A DNA stretch of 35,477 nt from Bradyrhizobium uaiense (GTDB lineage Bacteria > Pseudomonadota > Alphaproteobacteria > Rhizobiales > Xanthobacteraceae). The notes beneath the pieces were generated by a model. The model did no database searches and was not told the origin of the DNA. It was given only the letters and a program-made list of their open reading frames with translations. Location: positions 1-35,477 of the forward strand of contig NZ_VKHP01000074.1 of the NCBI RefSeq assembly GCF_010811875.1, given 5' to 3'. A program made the translations under genes and the position numbers. Each line of letters opens with the position of its first letter. The first letter of the stretch is position 1. Below are positions 34,619 to 35,477 of this stretch, piece by piece.

Positions 34619-35477
34619 ATGGATCGACGAATTATTCCCCTGATCATGTGCGGCGGCGCAGGCACGCGGCTCTGGCCGGCGTCGCGCGAAGTGCATCCGA
34701 AGCAGTTCCTGTCGCTGTTCGGGGCGCGCTCGACCTTCCAGGAGACGCTGCTGCGGGTCTCCGACGCCGGCCTGTTCGAACGGCCGATCGTGATCACCAA
34801 CGAGGCCTATCGCTTCATGGTGCTGGAGCAGCTGCCGGAGATCGGCCGCGAGGCCGATGTGCTGCTGGAGCCGATGCGGCGCGACTCGGGGCCCGCGATC
34901 GCGGCCGGTGCGGCGTTCGCGCAGAGCCGCGACAGTGAAGCAATCGTGCTGGCGCTCGCCGCCGACCATCTGGTGCGCGATACGCCGGCCTTCGTCGCCG
35001 CGTGCCGCGGCGGACTGGCGGCTGCGGAAGCCGGCCGGATCGTGACGTTCGGCGTCAAGCCGGAACGGCCGGCCACCGAATACGGCTACATCAACCCGGG
35101 CGCGGTGGTCGCCGGAGAGGTGCGCGCGGTGGCGAAGTTCGTCGAGAAGCCGGACGCCGCGACGGCGGCAGGCTATATCGATGCCGGCTATCTCTGGAAC
35201 AGCGGCAACTTCATGTTCCGTGCCGGCGTGCTGCTCGACGAGTATCGCAATGTCGATGCGGACAGCGTTGCCTCGGTGGAGCAGTCGGTTGCGTCGGCAA
35301 CGCGCGATCTCGGCTTCGTCAAGCTCGATGCAGCGGCGTTCGGCGCGACAAACGCGATCTCGATCGATTACGCGGTCATGGAGAAGACGGCGCATGCCGC
35401 GGTGGTGCCGGTGGCGTGCGGCTGGTCCGACATCGGCTCGTGGCGCCAGGTCTGGGAGCTCTCCGACAAGGACGGCC
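34619..35477 (+). CDS. manC: Mannose-1-phosphate guanylyltransferase (partial, runs off the window)
   Basis: The first 286 residues of a ManC/AlgA-type enzyme that makes GDP-mannose from mannose 1-phosphate and GTP. The nucleotide-binding signature MCGGAGTRLWPASRE with HPKQFL lies at residues 10-30. LEPMRRDSGPAIAAGAA, ALAADHLV, EYGYINPG, the sugar-phosphate motif FVEKPD, YLWNSGNFMF and CGWSDIGSW follow in family order. The window ends before any isomerase domain, so mono- or bifunctional form cannot be told. GAGG six bases upstream supports the ATG. Base composition is clearly more GC-rich than in the genes to the left. Its product is the substrate expected for the AlgD-type enzyme of the island. 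Confidence 0.93.
   Translation, partial: MDRRIIPLIMCGGAGTRLWPASREVHPKQFLSLFGARSTFQETLLRVSDAGLFERPIVITNEAYRFMVLEQLPEIGREADVLLEPMRRDSGPAIAAGAAFAQSRDSEAIVLALAADHLVRDTPAFVAACRGGLAAAEAGRIVTFGVKPERPATEYGYINPGAVVAGEVRAVAKFVEKPDAATAAGYIDAGYLWNSGNFMFRAGVLLDEYRNVDADSVASVEQSVASATRDLGFVKLDAAAFGATNAISIDYAVMEKTAHAAVVPVACGWSDIGSWRQVWELSDKDG

Noticed and set aside
34352..35395. 347-aa minus-strand frame
   Set aside because: Most of it is antisense to manC and is arginine/histidine-rich shadow sequence; only the last ~61 codons outside manC look possibly coding.

Overview
The window is most of an extracellular polysaccharide (EPS/capsule) biosynthesis island. It probably comes from an alphaproteobacterium of the Bradyrhizobium/Rhodopseudomonas group. 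That placement is inference. It rests on high GC with GC-rich third codon positions, a rhizobial ExoY/ExoF-like initiation and export pair, and a decayed gene of a small 'KVWIY' protein that I recall from Bradyrhizobium genomes. No RNA gene, insertion sequence, CRISPR array or phage gene was seen.

Layout. Positions 1-1482 hold no intact gene, only short open stretches and at least one frameshifted relic. An asparagine-synthetase-like amidotransferase (+) follows. A tight seven-gene minus-strand operon (10754 down to 3710) encodes a Gfo/Idh/MocA dehydrogenase, an ExoY-like initiating sugar-phosphate transferase, a DegT-type aminotransferase, a hexapeptide N-acyltransferase, a GT4 glycosyltransferase, a NodB-type polysaccharide deacetylase and a second GT4. 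A ~690 bp divergent intergenic region separates it from a plus-strand group: a divergent NodB-like protein of unknown role, an AlgD-type GDP-mannose dehydrogenase and a GT4. Next come a secreted heparin-lyase-I-fold polysaccharide lyase, a GT4 and a putative SAM methyltransferase (all minus), and a secreted class-C beta-lactamase-fold serine hydrolase (+). The Wzx flippase, a GT4, an FkbM methyltransferase, a Wzy-type polymerase and a Wzz/GumC-type co-polymerase without kinase domain follow on the minus strand. An ExoF-like outer-membrane export protein (+) faces a 959-residue coiled-coil repeat protein (-), which is preceded by small minus-strand ORFs. The window ends inside a mannose-1-phosphate guanylyltransferase gene (+), where base composition becomes visibly more GC-rich.

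How the genes fit together (inference). ManC and the AlgD-type enzyme would supply GDP-mannose and GDP-mannuronate. The WbpB/WbpE/WbpD-like trio would make a 2,3-diacetamido uronic acid, which the AsnB-like protein might amidate. The ExoY-like enzyme starts the repeat unit on undecaprenyl phosphate and five GT4 enzymes extend it. The deacetylases and methyltransferases decorate it, Wzx flips it, Wzy polymerises it, and the PCP/ExoF pair exports it. The lyase trims it. Alginate-type synthase genes are absent, so mannuronate would enter a Wzx/Wzy heteropolymer.

The least explained parts are the coiled-coil protein (twelve ~49-residue repeats, the last four an exact 147-bp-period tandem array, a motif recurring three times and a Sel1-like tail) with its small upstream ORFs, and the 580-residue NodB-like protein.
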